64,000 nucleotides of DNA from Planctomycetota bacterium (GCA_026692665.1 JAPLOF010000048.1:157733-221732); one strand, 5' to 3'. Positions 53,687 to 62,745 are shown, numbered from the stretch's first letter. Translations and numbers: made by a program. Notes: generated by a model not told the origin, from the letters alone.

Positions 53687-53713
53687 GCGCGGGACCTCGC
53701 ACAGGTCCCGCGC
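53687..53713 (-). terminator. Intrinsic terminator after the glycine-rich lipoprotein gene
   Basis: On the minus strand GCGCGGGACCT, a 5-nt loop and AGGTCCCGCGC form a perfect 11-bp stem, followed 6 nt later by CTTTTC. It lies 86 nt after the stop of the lipoprotein gene at 53799. It is the clearest intrinsic terminator in the window. Confidence 0.75.
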
Positions 53714-53798
53714 CCGGATCGTTTGTGCGCCGAGGCGCAACCCGCTGGCCGGGCACGCTGCACGGCGATTCCGCGCGAGCGCGCCGGCACGGAGGGAA

Positions 53799-56700
53799 TC
53801 AGTCGGGCTGCGTGCGGATCCGCAGATCCGTGATGCCCTGGATCTGCGCCTGCTCCACCTGGCCCTGTGCGCCGCCGAACACCGCCGCGAAGTCGAAGAC
53901 GACGCAGAAGCGGATGATGTTCGGCCGCGGGCTGAACTGGTTCAGCTGGTCGGGATGCGAGACCCACGGCGTGAGCGATCCAGGCACGACCTGGGTCTCG
54001 ATGTCCACGTTGCACAGGTCCGAGATCTCGCCCGCCGAGCGAGCGCCCTGGAAGCGGACGGTGAGATAGGAGCCGGTGCCCGGGCCCGCGAAGAGGTTCG
54101 GGTAGCGCTGCTCGATGCTCTGTCCCGAGAACGGGCTGTTGGCCGGATCCCGGTAGCTGAAGACCTGGGACGAGGGCCCGTAGATCACGTTCATGTCCCA
54201 GCCGTAGCGCGCCAGCGGGTCCGTCGCGCCGGGGTTGTCCGCCAGGAACACGATCTGGAAGAAGTTGCCTTCCGGGCGCATCCAGCAGGACGTGGCGCCG
54301 GAGTACGACTCGGGACGCAGGCGTGGCGTGGTCCAGGATCCGATCGAGAGCACGTTGACGGCGTTGGGGCCGACGACGCTGGTGTCCGTGGGCGCGATCA
54401 GGGAGGCGATCTCGGACGCCACCGGCGTGCTGTTGCGACCCTCGAGCCGGATCAGGCCCGCGCCGCCCTCGCCGCCGACGCTGCCGAGCGTGTTCGTACC
54501 GCCCAGGCCGCCGGAGATGTCCAATCGCGGCGGCATCGCCGGATTCAGGGCCGAGCTCGGGAAGTTCAGGGCCTGGATGCGGATCGCTCCGCCCGAGCCT
54601 CCACCACCGGGGACCGCGCGCTTCGTGCGCAACTCGCCTTCGTCGTTGTCGCTCGGCACAGCCGCCAGGGCGCTGCCTCCGTTGCCGCCACCGGCGTCGA
54701 TCCGCCCCGAGATGGTCAGGGCGGCACCGCCGCAGACGAGTTGCAGCGCACCGCCGCCGCCACCGCCGCCAGCCCCCGAGTGGTCGCGCCAGATGGCGAC
54801 TTCGGCGCCGGCCTCCAGGCAGGCGAAGATGCCGTTCGACTGCGTGCCGTAGACGGACGCTCCGCCGCTGCCGCCGCCCGAACCACCCCGCAGGTTGGCG
54901 CCGGCGAGGGTGCGCACAGTGGCGTCCAGCATCGTGTCGCTGGAGGGACCACCGCCCCCGCTCGAGCCGACGGTCGGCAGGTTGCTGACCCCGTTCGTGT
55001 CGGTGAGGACCGGCGTCAGCGGGACCCCCGCGCGGCCGTCCGTGGCATAGCCACCACCGCCGCCGGGCTGCCCGGTCTGCGCCGAGACGCACGACTTGCC
55101 GGCCGGCACGTTCGAGAACAGGAGATCCTGGTTCGCCGGCGGCTCGATCGACTTGTTCAGCGGCGTGGCGGTCGGCCAGTGCGCGCCGCCGAAGCCTGCC
55201 GCGATGAAGTCGACCCCGCCCAGCCCCTGGCCGCGGCGACCATCGACGAAGTCCTGGCCGGTCGGAACGTCGACCGCGCCCACGCCGATCATGTTCGTCC
55301 CGCCGTAGTCGTAGCGCGACGCGCCTGGTCCGCCCGCGCCCGCCCCGGGGCCGCCGGCGCCGCCCGCGCCGCCCAGGACGTCGGCGGAGTTGTGGGGCGT
55401 CGGCACCGAGCCGCTCAGATCGAGCAGCCCCTGGATGTTCACGTTGCCGCGCACCAGGACGCGCGCCGGACGAGAGCCGACGAAGCGCAGGGTCGCGCCC
55501 GTGTCGATGACCAGCGAAGAGAACTCGAAGGAGCCGTCCGTCACCGTGATCGTGGGCCAGGTCGCGACCGAGAGCGGGTTGTAGTTCACGCCCGGGATCT
55601 GATCCGTGAGCAGGTCGTGCGGACCCGAGAGCACGAGCGGGAACGTCTGGCTGTCCGTGTTGATCGTCACCGTGTTCCCGGTGCGGACGATCATCTCGCC
55701 CAGGCGACCACGACCGCCGCCCTGACCGCGCGTCAGCTTCCCAGCACCCCAGACCGCGCTGGAGTGGGACACGTCCTCGTTATTCGTGTCGTCGAAGTTC
55801 TCGCCGTCCGCGTCCGGCAAGGTGACCGGAGCGATCGGGACGAACTCCGGAATGCAGCTGGCGGTGAGCGGGTTCGACAGCGGGTTCCCCGCGACGTCCT
55901 GCAGGTTCGTGGGGACCGTGATCACCAGTTGGCGAGGCAGGCCATCCGGGTTGATCAAGGGGTCCAGCGAGCCGGCGGACGGAATGCCCCCCAGGGGCGT
56001 GAACGTCATCTTCGTGCGCAACTGGATCGGATCCAGCTCGACGACGTAGTTCCCGAACAGGGGAGTCCGGTCCGGCGTGGAGAGGATGCCGTCGAGGTCC
56101 ACTTCGACCTTCACGAAGGCCGGCTGCCCGGTCTGCGGGTTGGCCAGCGTGGCCGGGTTCATCAGGTCGTCGAAGAGGAACTGGATGTCGGAACCCTGCC
56201 AGACGTCCGTGACGATCGGGAACTCCGTGACGACCACGTCCGGGATGAAGTCGTTCGGGTTCGGGGTCGCCGGGATGGCCTTCTTCACCAGGACTGTGAC
56301 GCTGGGCGGGCCCGTGACCAGGTCCACGGCCGCCTGCGAGGTGCGGATGTCGCACGACAGGCGGCTCGAGTTGCTGGCGCCGCTCACGCTGCGGATGAAG
56401 GGACCCGCGTCCCCCTGGTCCACGCCCGGCAGGCGGACGCGGTAGGTCGCGTCCTGGTTGAAGCCGAAGCTGACCGAGCCGTCCTCCTCGAAGGCGATCG
56501 CCGGGCGGAAGAGGATCTTGTTCGGATTGTTCGGGTCGCGGAAGCGGATCCCGTTCGGGGAGGCGCCCGAGCTCACGTCGATGATCTCGAACGAGGCCGA
56601 GCTGATCGACGCCTCGTCGACGGGCTGCGAGAAGTAGACGGCGATCTCCTGGTTGACCGCGGCCTGGTTGAACTGGCAGCTGACCTGGACACCGCCCTGT

Positions 56701-56834
56701 CCGCTGCCGCACCCGAGCGAGCAGGTCTCGATGAACATCGCGCCGCCGGTGCCCCCGCCGCCGCCCGAACAGGCAGCGAGTCCGAAGAGGAGCCCAAGGC
56801 TGGAGAGTGTCAGGGAACGAACGCGTACGTTCAT
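53799..56834 (-). CDS. Large glycine-rich Ig-domain surface lipoprotein
   Basis: ATG 56834 gives 1011 aa. A lipobox (FGLAAC, Cys at about 22) is followed by a Gly-rich linker, and then by two or more SbsA/Big_5-like Ig units (residues about 45-200, and around 225-340 with VWQGSDIQFLFDDLMNPATL). A beta-helical or parallel-beta region follows (about 400-500; LVIDTGATLRFVG, VLVRGNVNIQGLLDLSG). A Gly/Ala-rich low-complexity section spans about 505-790 (GGAGGAGGPGAGAGG, SGGGGPSSD, GGSGGGSGG, GAGGGGGGG), as in adhesins that form sheets with glycine stacks. The C-terminal part has cysteines (SCWMRPEGN). It is probably a surface or matrix component. A strong terminator follows. Confidence 0.7.
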   Translation of the reverse strand: MNVRVRSLTLSSLGLLFGLAACSGGGGGTGGAMFIETCSLGCGSGQGGVQVSCQFNQAAVNQEIAVYFSQPVDEASISSASFEIIDVSSGASPNGIRFRDPNNPNKILFRPAIAFEEDGSVSFGFNQDATYRVRLPGVDQGDAGPFIRSVSGASNSSRLSCDIRTSQAAVDLVTGPPSVTVLVKKAIPATPNPNDFIPDVVVTEFPIVTDVWQGSDIQFLFDDLMNPATLANPQTGQPAFVKVEVDLDGILSTPDRTPLFGNYVVELDPIQLRTKMTFTPLGGIPSAGSLDPLINPDGLPRQLVITVPTNLQDVAGNPLSNPLTASCIPEFVPIAPVTLPDADGENFDDTNNEDVSHSSAVWGAGKLTRGQGGGRGRLGEMIVRTGNTVTINTDSQTFPLVLSGPHDLLTDQIPGVNYNPLSVATWPTITVTDGSFEFSSLVIDTGATLRFVGSRPARVLVRGNVNIQGLLDLSGSVPTPHNSADVLGGAGGAGGPGAGAGGPGASRYDYGGTNMIGVGAVDVPTGQDFVDGRRGQGLGGVDFIAAGFGGAHWPTATPLNKSIEPPANQDLLFSNVPAGKSCVSAQTGQPGGGGGYATDGRAGVPLTPVLTDTNGVSNLPTVGSSGGGGPSSDTMLDATVRTLAGANLRGGSGGGSGGASVYGTQSNGIFACLEAGAEVAIWRDHSGAGGGGGGGALQLVCGGAALTISGRIDAGGGNGGSALAAVPSDNDEGELRTKRAVPGGGGSGGAIRIQALNFPSSALNPAMPPRLDISGGLGGTNTLGSVGGEGGAGLIRLEGRNSTPVASEIASLIAPTDTSVVGPNAVNVLSIGSWTTPRLRPESYSGATSCWMRPEGNFFQIVFLADNPGATDPLARYGWDMNVIYGPSSQVFSYRDPANSPFSGQSIEQRYPNLFAGPGTGSYLTVRFQGARSAGEISDLCNVDIETQVVPGSLTPWVSHPDQLNQFSPRPNIIRFCVVFDFAAVFGGAQGQVEQAQIQGITDLRIRTQPD

Positions 56835-57218
56835 GGACTTCTGCACAGGTTGGAGCGGGGGTTCAGCGCGAAGCTGGGGGGGAGGGCGACTGGCCCACGC
56901 GGACACGCCACGCGGGCGTCCCGGGGGGGTCCCGGCTCGGGGGAGGGGCCGCGCACTCTAGCTTCCGCGTTCGAAGGGTTGCCACGGATTTCCGATCGGC
57001 CGGCCGCCGCGTGCCGAGCCCCTTGGCGCGGCACTTGCCAACCCTGCCAGGCTGGACGGAAAGTGTCTGGGCCTCATGGACAAGTCCCGTGCCAGCGAGT
57101 CCCATCCCCCCGGGCTGGGCCACGCCGCGGAGGGCGCCGCGCGATTTCGCACGGCGGCCGCGCGGACGCCCCCCCCACGGAAAGCGCGCGTGGGAACGTG
57201 CAGGCTGGAACTGACCGC
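56835..57218. promoter_or_regulatory. Divergent intergenic region of 384 bp
   Basis: The gap separates the glycine-rich lipoprotein gene from the HEAT-tatD operon. A TAGAGT hexamer on the minus strand (56960-56955) lies about 120 nt before the lipoprotein start and repeats the hexamer before two other genes (9897-9892 and 29278-29273). For the plus-strand gene no clear promoter is seen. No small gene or structured RNA was recognised. Confidence 0.4.
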
Positions 57219-58046
57219 ATGAAGAGACTGGTCCTGGGAGCCCTCCTCACCGTCCTGGCGGGGTCGTGCCGCGACTCGAATGGAAAGCCGACCGCGCCCT
57301 CCCCGGAGGCGCGCGTCGAGGAGCTCGTCCAGGCGCTGACCCCGATCTCCGCGACGGTGACCTCCGACATCTCGGACGCCCACTTCCACCGCGGCATGCA
57401 GCTCACGGCCGAGCTCTCCGCGGCCGAGCCGGAGGTCGGGCGCGCCGCGCTGCGCGCGCTGCAGGCGCGCAAGGAGAAGATCATCGCGGTGGAACGCGGA
57501 CTGCTCACCGTGGCCGCCAAGTCGGCGACGCAGGACGCCCTGCCGCTGCTCGAGAACCTCGTGTCCCAGTACGGCCCTTCCCTGGACTTGCGCACGGAGG
57601 CCGCGCTGCTCCTCGGGGAGGTGGCTCCCGAGCGCGCACTGCCGATCCTGGAACCCATGGTGCTGCGCAAGACGCGCAACCAGACGACCCCGCCGGTCGA
57701 GTTCCTCGTCGTCGCCTGGGTCACGGCCTGCGACAAGACCGGCCGCTCGCCGGTGCCCGAGCTGTGCGACGTGGCCACGAACCTGTTCCAGGAAGGCTCG
57801 GCGCGGGTGCGCGCCGTGAAGGAGCTCGGCAAGCGCCCCGATCCGCGCGGCGAGAAGGCCCTGCGCGCCATCCTGGTGGAGTCGACGGGCGACGGCTACC
57901 TGCGACGGATGGCGGCGCAAGCGCTGCTCGCGACGCTGCCGCGCGAGACGGCCTGCGCCGTGCTGCGCGCGGTGGGCGACAAGGAGGCGGACCTGAACAT
58001 GCTGCGCTTCCTGGCCGACATGGTCGAAAAGAACTGCGGCTCGTGA
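57219..58046 (+). CDS. HEAT-repeat lipoprotein
   Basis: The 275-aa product has a lipobox (LAGSC, Cys at residue 17) and then a helical body with HEAT-like repeats: LRTEAALLLGEVAPERALPIL near 130, RVRAVKELGKRPDPRGEKAL near 205 and YLRRMAAQALLATLPRE near 235. It is likely lipid-anchored in the periplasm and binds another protein. Its stop overlaps the tatD start (GTGA). A Met/Gln-rich helix (HFHRGMQLTAELSAAEPEV) near residue 55 is not typical HEAT. Function unknown. Confidence 0.65.
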   Translation: MKRLVLGALLTVLAGSCRDSNGKPTAPSPEARVEELVQALTPISATVTSDISDAHFHRGMQLTAELSAAEPEVGRAALRALQARKEKIIAVERGLLTVAAKSATQDALPLLENLVSQYGPSLDLRTEAALLLGEVAPERALPILEPMVLRKTRNQTTPPVEFLVVAWVTACDKTGRSPVPELCDVATNLFQEGSARVRAVKELGKRPDPRGEKALRAILVESTGDGYLRRMAAQALLATLPRETACAVLRAVGDKEADLNMLRFLADMVEKNCGS

Positions 58047-58813
58047 TCACCGACACGCACGCGCACATTTTCTGGGATGGCCTGCGCGAGGACGTCGAGG
58101 GCGTGCTCGAACGCTCGCGCGCGGCGGGCGTGTCGCGCATCGTGGTCGTCGGGACGGACGTGAAGAGCTCGCACGCGGCCTTCGAGCTGTGCCGCGGTCG
58201 CGCGATGCTGCACCCGACGGCCGGCATGCATCCGCACGAAGCGCAGGACTTCGACGCGGTGGCGCAGGCGGAGATCGAGCGACTGTGCCGCAGCGCCGAG
58301 TGCGTCGCCGTCGGCGAGACGGGCATGGACCACTTCAAGTCCTTCTCGCCCCGGGCCGATCAGCTGCGCGGCTTCGCCTGGCACGCCGAGCTGGCGCGCG
58401 AGATCGAGAAGCCGTTGATCGTCCACAGCCGGGACGCGCACCAGGACACGCTCGACGTGCTGCGCGCCGTCCCCGGCGTGCGCGGCGTCATGCACTGCTG
58501 GACGATGGGGCTCGAGGAGCTCCCCCACTACCTCGACCTCGGGTTCCACATCTCGTTCTCGGGGGTGGTGACCTACCCGAAGAACGAGCAGATCCGCGCC
58601 TCGGCGCGCGCGGTTCCGGCCGACCGGATCGTGTTCGAGACCGACTGCCCGTTCCTCGCGCCGCAGAAGCACCGCGGGAAGTGGCCGAACGAGCCGGCGC
58701 TCGTGCGCGAGACGCTGGAGTTCGTGGCCGAATTGCGCAACGAGGACGCCGACGCGCTGGCCGTGGCGTCTTCGGCCAACGCGCGCACGCTGTTCCGGCT
58801 CGGACACCCCTGA
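58043..58813 (+). CDS. TatD-family metal-dependent hydrolase
   Basis: GTG 58043 overlaps the HEAT gene stop (GTGA) and gives 256 aa. The TIM-barrel nuclease family is shown by TDTHAHIFWDG, TAGMHPHEA, VAVGETGMDHFKSFSPRADQLRGFAWHAELA (read in two parts), LIVHSRDAHQDT, GVMHCWTMG and FETDCPFLAPQKHRGK. TatD enzymes act as 3'-5' exonucleases or D-aminoacyl/peptide-related hydrolases; the name from the tat locus does not imply protein export. The GMDHF form differs from the usual GLDYY/GLDFH. A terminator hairpin follows. Confidence 0.92.
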   Translation: MITDTHAHIFWDGLREDVEGVLERSRAAGVSRIVVVGTDVKSSHAAFELCRGRAMLHPTAGMHPHEAQDFDAVAQAEIERLCRSAECVAVGETGMDHFKSFSPRADQLRGFAWHAELAREIEKPLIVHSRDAHQDTLDVLRAVPGVRGVMHCWTMGLEELPHYLDLGFHISFSGVVTYPKNEQIRASARAVPADRIVFETDCPFLAPQKHRGKWPNEPALVRETLEFVAELRNEDADALAVASSANARTLFRLGHP

Positions 58814-58821
58814 AAATGCAC

Positions 58822-58849
58822 GAGGCGCCGCGCTTGCGCGCGACGCCTC
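58822..58849. terminator. Bidirectional terminator hairpin between tatD and pilin
   Basis: GAGGCG and CGCCTC form the outer stem and CGCGC/GCGCG the inner stem, with one mismatch between them and a 4-nt loop. It follows the tatD stop by 8 nt and lies 43 nt beyond the pilin stop on the other strand. On the minus strand it is followed by TGCATTTTC, which adds a short T run. Confidence 0.65.
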
Positions 58850-58892
58850 GATGGCCGTGCCGGACCCGATCAGTCGGGCCGCGGCGCGCGCA

Positions 58893-59624
58893 TCACTGGA
58901 CCGCAGTCCAGATGTTGCCGGAAGCCGAAGCCGTGCCGAGGAGGAGCGGCGAAGCCATGTCGCCGGCCGTCGTGAAGGCCTCGTCGAAGGTCGGCGTGTT
59001 CGTCGTCGACGTGAACGGCGTGGCCGTGCGGTTGTTGGTCTGCAGCAGGTCGCCTTCCTGGTTCACGAAGAAGCAACGGTTGCCCGTGCCTTCGACGTCG
59101 ATCGGCCACGCGTAGCAGCACCACAGGATCTCCGCGTTGTTGCTGTCGGGGTACGTGCCGCCCGCGCCGCCGTTCGCCTGCTCGGCGAGACCCGGCGTGG
59201 CGCCGCCCGCCGTGGCGTCCGGCAGCCACATCTGGTAGAAGTAGCCCGAGCGCGACACGAAGCCGTTCGCGTCGACGTTGCCGAAGGCGCTCGAGAGCAC
59301 CGACGGGTTCAGTTCGTCCGTGCCGACCGTGCCCGCGCCGCCGACGCCGCCGTTGTTCACGCGCATCGGGAAGGTGCCGGCCATTTCGGCGAAGTAGCCG
59401 TACTCGCCGCCGCCGTCACCGTCGGTGTCGATGGCCGACGAGGATTGGAGCTGCGCCTGCGACGAGCTGATCGAGCGCAGGGTCGCGATCGCCGCGGCCT
59501 CGTTGGCCGACAGGCGAGCGCTCATGAGCTTCGGGATGGCGATGCTCGCGATGATCGCGATGATCGCCACGACGATCATGAGCTCGATGAGAGTGAAACC
59601 CGAGTTGCTGCGATTCCGGATCAT
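58893..59624 (-). CDS. Type IV pilin/type II pseudopilin
   Basis: ATG 59624 gives 243 aa. A class III signal with short leader is cleaved after Gly9 (RSNSG, then FTLIELMIVVAI), with the required Glu at mature position 5 and a hydrophobic N-terminal helix. The globular part is Gly/Asn/Thr-rich with a small DTDGDGGG acidic loop, a WCCYAWP cysteine pair and a C-terminal NIWTAVQ. The protein is longer than typical pilins (about 150 aa) and more like large pseudopilins or the Planctomycete DUF1559-like type, but lacks their long motif. The disrupted pilC, pilB-like and pilT genes follow upstream on the same strand. Confidence 0.88.
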   Translation of the reverse strand: MIRNRSNSGFTLIELMIVVAIIAIIASIAIPKLMSARLSANEAAAIATLRSISSSQAQLQSSSAIDTDGDGGGEYGYFAEMAGTFPMRVNNGGVGGAGTVGTDELNPSVLSSAFGNVDANGFVSRSGYFYQMWLPDATAGGATPGLAEQANGGAGGTYPDSNNAEILWCCYAWPIDVEGTGNRCFFVNQEGDLLQTNNRTATPFTSTTNTPTFDEAFTTAGDMASPLLLGTASASGNIWTAVQ

Positions 59625-59863
59625 GTGTTCTTTGTTCCCTCCAGGGGCTTTCGTGCCGCCTGTGTCTGCGGGCCACGAACGGCCCCTTCCTTCCCCGTCG
59701 CCCCGGACCACCGGGTCGACCCACGTTGTCCCCGGCTGCCGATCCCTTGCCGGACCGGCCTCCGGTTCGCGTCCGGCCAGGTCCTCACGGACCCGGTCGA
59801 GCGCTGTGCTTCGCTGTCAGTCATCGGTAAGCACCCCCCTGGGGCTTTAGCCGACTTTCCGGG
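59625..59863. other. Leader region of pilin gene
   Basis: This 239-bp gap between pilin and the pilC remnant holds no gene. A Shine-Dalgarno-like ggaggg lies 13 nt before the pilin ATG. About 200 nt upstream of the ATG is a TAAAG-(17 nt)-CCGAT arrangement beside a GTGCTT/AAGCAC hairpin (see next entry). Confidence 0.5.
59806..59850 (-). promoter_or_regulatory. TAAAG-CCGAT element and hairpin upstream of pilin
   Basis: On the minus strand CTAAAG (59850-59845) and CCGAT (59827-59823) are separated by 17 nt. This resembles a FliA (sigma-28) promoter (TAAA-N15-GCCGATAA), but the spacer is 2 nt too long. The segment overlaps a possible stem of GTGCTT (59834-59829) and AAGCAC (59811-59806). It may be a promoter or part of a leader RNA. 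It is not a recognisable c-di-GMP-I riboswitch: the GGCAAAC and CGCAAAGC cores are absent. Confidence 0.3.
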
Positions 59864-61004
59864 TCACTTGCTGCCGAGCTTCCCGACCACGTCCAGGATC
59901 GGGAGGAAGACCGACATCACGACCACGCCCACGATGATGCCCATGACCGAGATCAGGAGCGGTTCGATGAGGCTCGTGAGCGACTTGACCGCCGCCTTGA
60001 CCTGGGCGTCGTAGAACTCGGCGATCTTCTCGAGCAGCACTTCGAGCGAACCAGTGCGCTAGCCGATCGCGATCATGCGCGTGACCATCGGCGGGAAGAC
60101 CGGCGACTTCGCCAGCGGCTCCGAAAGGAGATTGCCGGCCCGCACGCTGTCCCGGCTGTCGAGGACGACTTGCGAGATGATCTTGTTGCCGGACGTGGCC
60201 GCGACGATGTCGAGCGTGCCCATGATCGGGACGCCCGAACGGATCAGCGTGGCGAACGTGCGGGAGAATCGGGCGAGCGCGATCTTGCGCGTGAGCGGGC
60301 CGAAGACGGGCGCGCGCAGGAGGAAGCGATCCCACAGGATCTGGCCCTTTTCCGTGCGCTTGCCCATGACGAAGCCGACCACCAGCGCCGCTCCGCCGAG
60401 GACCCACGTGATCACGTTGGCCTTCATCCACTCGGCCGTCTCGAGCACGAACTTCGTGATCGCCGGCAGCTCCGAATCGAGGCTGTCGAACACCTGGCGG
60501 AAGCCGGGCACGACGCCCAGCATCAGGAAGGCCGTGATGCCGAGCACGAGCACCATCGAGATGACCGGGTAGGTCATCGCCGACTTGATCTCGCGGCGCA
60601 GCGACTCGGAGGCCTCCTGGTAGTCGGCCAGGCGCTCCAGGATGATGTCCATCTGGCCGGAGACCCGTCTGGCAGGTCAGCTTGAGGCCCGGTGATTCGG
60701 CCTGATCGCCCAGTACTTCCAGCGATTCGAGCAGGGCCAGGCCGGCGCCGATCATGGTCGCCAGCTGGCGCGTGAAGATGACGAGCTCGGTCTTGTTCGC
60801 CCTGGGGCTCACCTTGAAGAGCCCGCCGCCGGAGGCCTTGTTGCCGGCCTTCAGCGAGGCCATCGCTCCAGCCTCGTCCACGCGCATCGCGGTGAGGTTC
60901 TTCTTGCGGAGCTCGGCGACGACCTCGTTCTTGTCGTTGGCCTGGATCGTGCCCTCGACCGTCTTCCCGGCCGGGTCCTTGGCTGCGTACTTGAAGGTCG
61001 TCAC
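59864..61004 (-). pseudogene. Disrupted PilC/GspF inner-membrane platform gene
   Basis: The reading runs from ATG 61004 (MTTFKYAAKDPAGK) through the first T2SF domain start (VIFTRQLATMIGAGLALLES), and breaks near 60665 after about 113 residues. Homologous sequence resumes in another frame at SGQMDIILERLADYQE (60652 region) with about 30-40 residues of the usual domain missing. It then continues through the TM helices and second domain (ALARFSRTFATLIRSGVPI) to MIAIG, where TAG (60061-60059) replaces the Glu codon of the conserved GE-x-TG. After it, the frame reads on as RTGSLEVLLEKIAEFYDAQV to a stop at 59864. So there is one deletion with frame change and one nonsense codon. PilC/GspF is the platform protein that pilus or secretion ATPases act on; the neighbours look intact. 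Confidence 0.85.
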
Positions 61005-61028
61005 GTCGTCGTCCTGTCCAGCTGGGGG

Positions 61029-62738
61029 TCAGTCCTCGAGCGTGGTGCGCAGGACTTCCTCCAACGAGGTCCGCCCGCGCATCGCGTTCAGCAATCCGAC
61101 GCGGCGCAGGGTCAGCATCCCCTGCTTCACCGCCTCGTGCTTGAGGTCGTGAACGGATCGACGCTCGACGATCATTCGCTTGAGCGTCTCGTCGAGATAC
61201 AGGGACTCGAGGATCGCGAAACGGCCTTTGTAGCCCCCCGTGCACCGCGGGCAGCCGTCGGCGTTGGGCGCGTAGAGCTTGATCCCGGGGATCTCGTCGG
61301 GCTTGAAGCCCAAGGAAAGAAGTTCCTTCTCGGGGACCTCGATCGGGCGACGGCAGCCCTCGCAGATCTTGCGCGCCAGGCGTTGCGCGCCGATGCAGAG
61401 GAGCGAGCTCGAGACCATGAACGGGTCCACGCCCATGTCCATCAGGCGCGTGATCGTGCTGGCGGCGTCGTTCGTGTGCAGCGTCGACAGCACGAGGTGG
61501 CCCGTGAGCGCGGCTTTCACGGCGATGTCGGCCGTCTCCGTGTCGCGGATTTCGCCCACGAGCACGACGTCCGGGTCCTGGCGCAGGATCGAGCGCAGGG
61601 CGCCCGCGAACGTCATGCCGCGCTTCGGGTTGACGGGCACCTGATTGATGCCGTCCATGCGGTACTCGACCGGGTCCTCGACGGTCACGACGTTCACGTC
61701 GGGAGTCGCGACCTCCTGGACGCAGGAGTACAGCGTCGTGGACTTGCCCGAACCCGTGGGCCCGGTCACGAGCAGCATGCCGTACGCGGCGTTGATCGCC
61801 TTGCGGATGTCCTCGACGGCCTTCGGCTCGTAGCCGAGCGTGTCGAGCTTCAAGGCCGCGGATCCGCCGTCGAGGATCCGCATCACGGCCTTCTCGCCGC
61901 CGACGACCGGCAGGATCGAGAGGCGGAAGTCGATCGTCCGGCCCTCGTAGCGCGCCTGGAACTTGCCGTCCTGCGGCACGAAGCGCTCGGCGATGTCGAG
62001 GCTCGCCATGATCTTCAGGCGCGAGATGAGCGCGGGCAGGATGCCCTTCGGCGGCGTCATCACGAGACGCATCGCGCCGTCGATGCGATAGCGGATGCGC
62101 AGCGACTTGTCTCCGGGCTCGACGTGGATGTCGCTGGCCTTCTCCTTCAAGGCCCGGAGGATCATCATGTTCGCGAGCTTGACGGCCGGGGCGTCCTCGC
62201 CCTGACCCTCGAGAGCCTGGTCGCTGAGCTCCGCGACCGTCTGGCCATCGGCCTTGACCTCGATCTGGTCGGTACTGCCATTGACCTCGCCGAGCAGGGC
62301 GTCCACCTGCTTCGCGCCAGCCTGGTACGCGCGCTCGAGCGCCTTGACGAGCGCGGGCGGCGAGGAGAGCACCTGGCGGATCTGGCAGCCCGTGCGCCGC
62401 TTCAGGTCGTCGATCAGGAGGACGTCGAACGGATCGCTGACCGCGATGGTCAGGAGGTCGCCGTTCTTCGAGAGCGGCAGGATCGCGTGCTCGAGGCACG
62501 TCTCCTGGGGCAGCGCGGAGAGCGCCGCCGCGTCCGGGGAAGCGTGACCGAGGTCGACGGGGGCGACGCCGCTGGCGCGCGCCAGGACCTCGAGCAGTTG
62601 CATCTCGGGAACGGTGCCCGCCGCGAGCAGCCGGTCGAGGACGTTCCCGCCCTTGTCGCGGGCGATGTTCCAGTCGGACTCCGTGACGAGCCCGGCGTCG
62701 ACGAGGAGTCGACGGATCTTCCCCGAGACGCGGACCAT
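61029..62738 (-). CDS. PilB/GspE-type assembly ATPase
   Basis: The 569-aa protein has an N-terminal T2SE_N/MshEN-like domain (residues about 10-150), then the AAA ATPase domain: SDIHVEPGDKSLRIRYRIDG, Walker A GPTGSGKSTTLYS, Asp box VEDPVEYRMDG, Walker B DPDVVLVGEIRDTETA, the His box ALTGHLVLSTLHTNDA. A tetracysteine zinc motif follows (CEGC near 445, CPRC near 480). These features define assembly ATPases of type IV pili or type II secretion. It lies 24 bp upstream of the broken pilC and 7 bp downstream of pilT, so the three are cotranscribed. The MshEN-like N-terminus can bind c-di-GMP in some relatives. Confidence 0.95.
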   Translation of the reverse strand: MVRVSGKIRRLLVDAGLVTESDWNIARDKGGNVLDRLLAAGTVPEMQLLEVLARASGVAPVDLGHASPDAAALSALPQETCLEHAILPLSKNGDLLTIAVSDPFDVLLIDDLKRRTGCQIRQVLSSPPALVKALERAYQAGAKQVDALLGEVNGSTDQIEVKADGQTVAELSDQALEGQGEDAPAVKLANMMILRALKEKASDIHVEPGDKSLRIRYRIDGAMRLVMTPPKGILPALISRLKIMASLDIAERFVPQDGKFQARYEGRTIDFRLSILPVVGGEKAVMRILDGGSAALKLDTLGYEPKAVEDIRKAINAAYGMLLVTGPTGSGKSTTLYSCVQEVATPDVNVVTVEDPVEYRMDGINQVPVNPKRGMTFAGALRSILRQDPDVVLVGEIRDTETADIAVKAALTGHLVLSTLHTNDAASTITRLMDMGVDPFMVSSSLLCIGAQRLARKICEGCRRPIEVPEKELLSLGFKPDEIPGIKLYAPNADGCPRCTGGYKGRFAILESLYLDETLKRMIVERRSVHDLKHEAVKQGMLTLRRVGLLNAMRGRTSLEEVLRTTLED

Positions 62739-62745
62739 GGCCGCC

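Noticed and set aside
59806..59850. c-di-GMP-I (GEMM) riboswitch before the pilin gene
   Set aside because: Part of the segment (GGTGCTTACCGATGA) looks similar, but the GGCAAACC and CGCAAAGCC cores and their stems are absent.
60059..60061. TAG as pyrrolysine or stop-codon read-through in pilC
   Set aside because: The codon replaces a conserved Glu rather than sitting at a known Pyl site, the gene has a second unrelated defect, and no PYLIS-like element was seen.
60640..60680. Programmed frameshift in pilC
   Set aside because: No slippery heptamer is seen, and about 30-40 conserved residues are missing, which frameshifting cannot restore.
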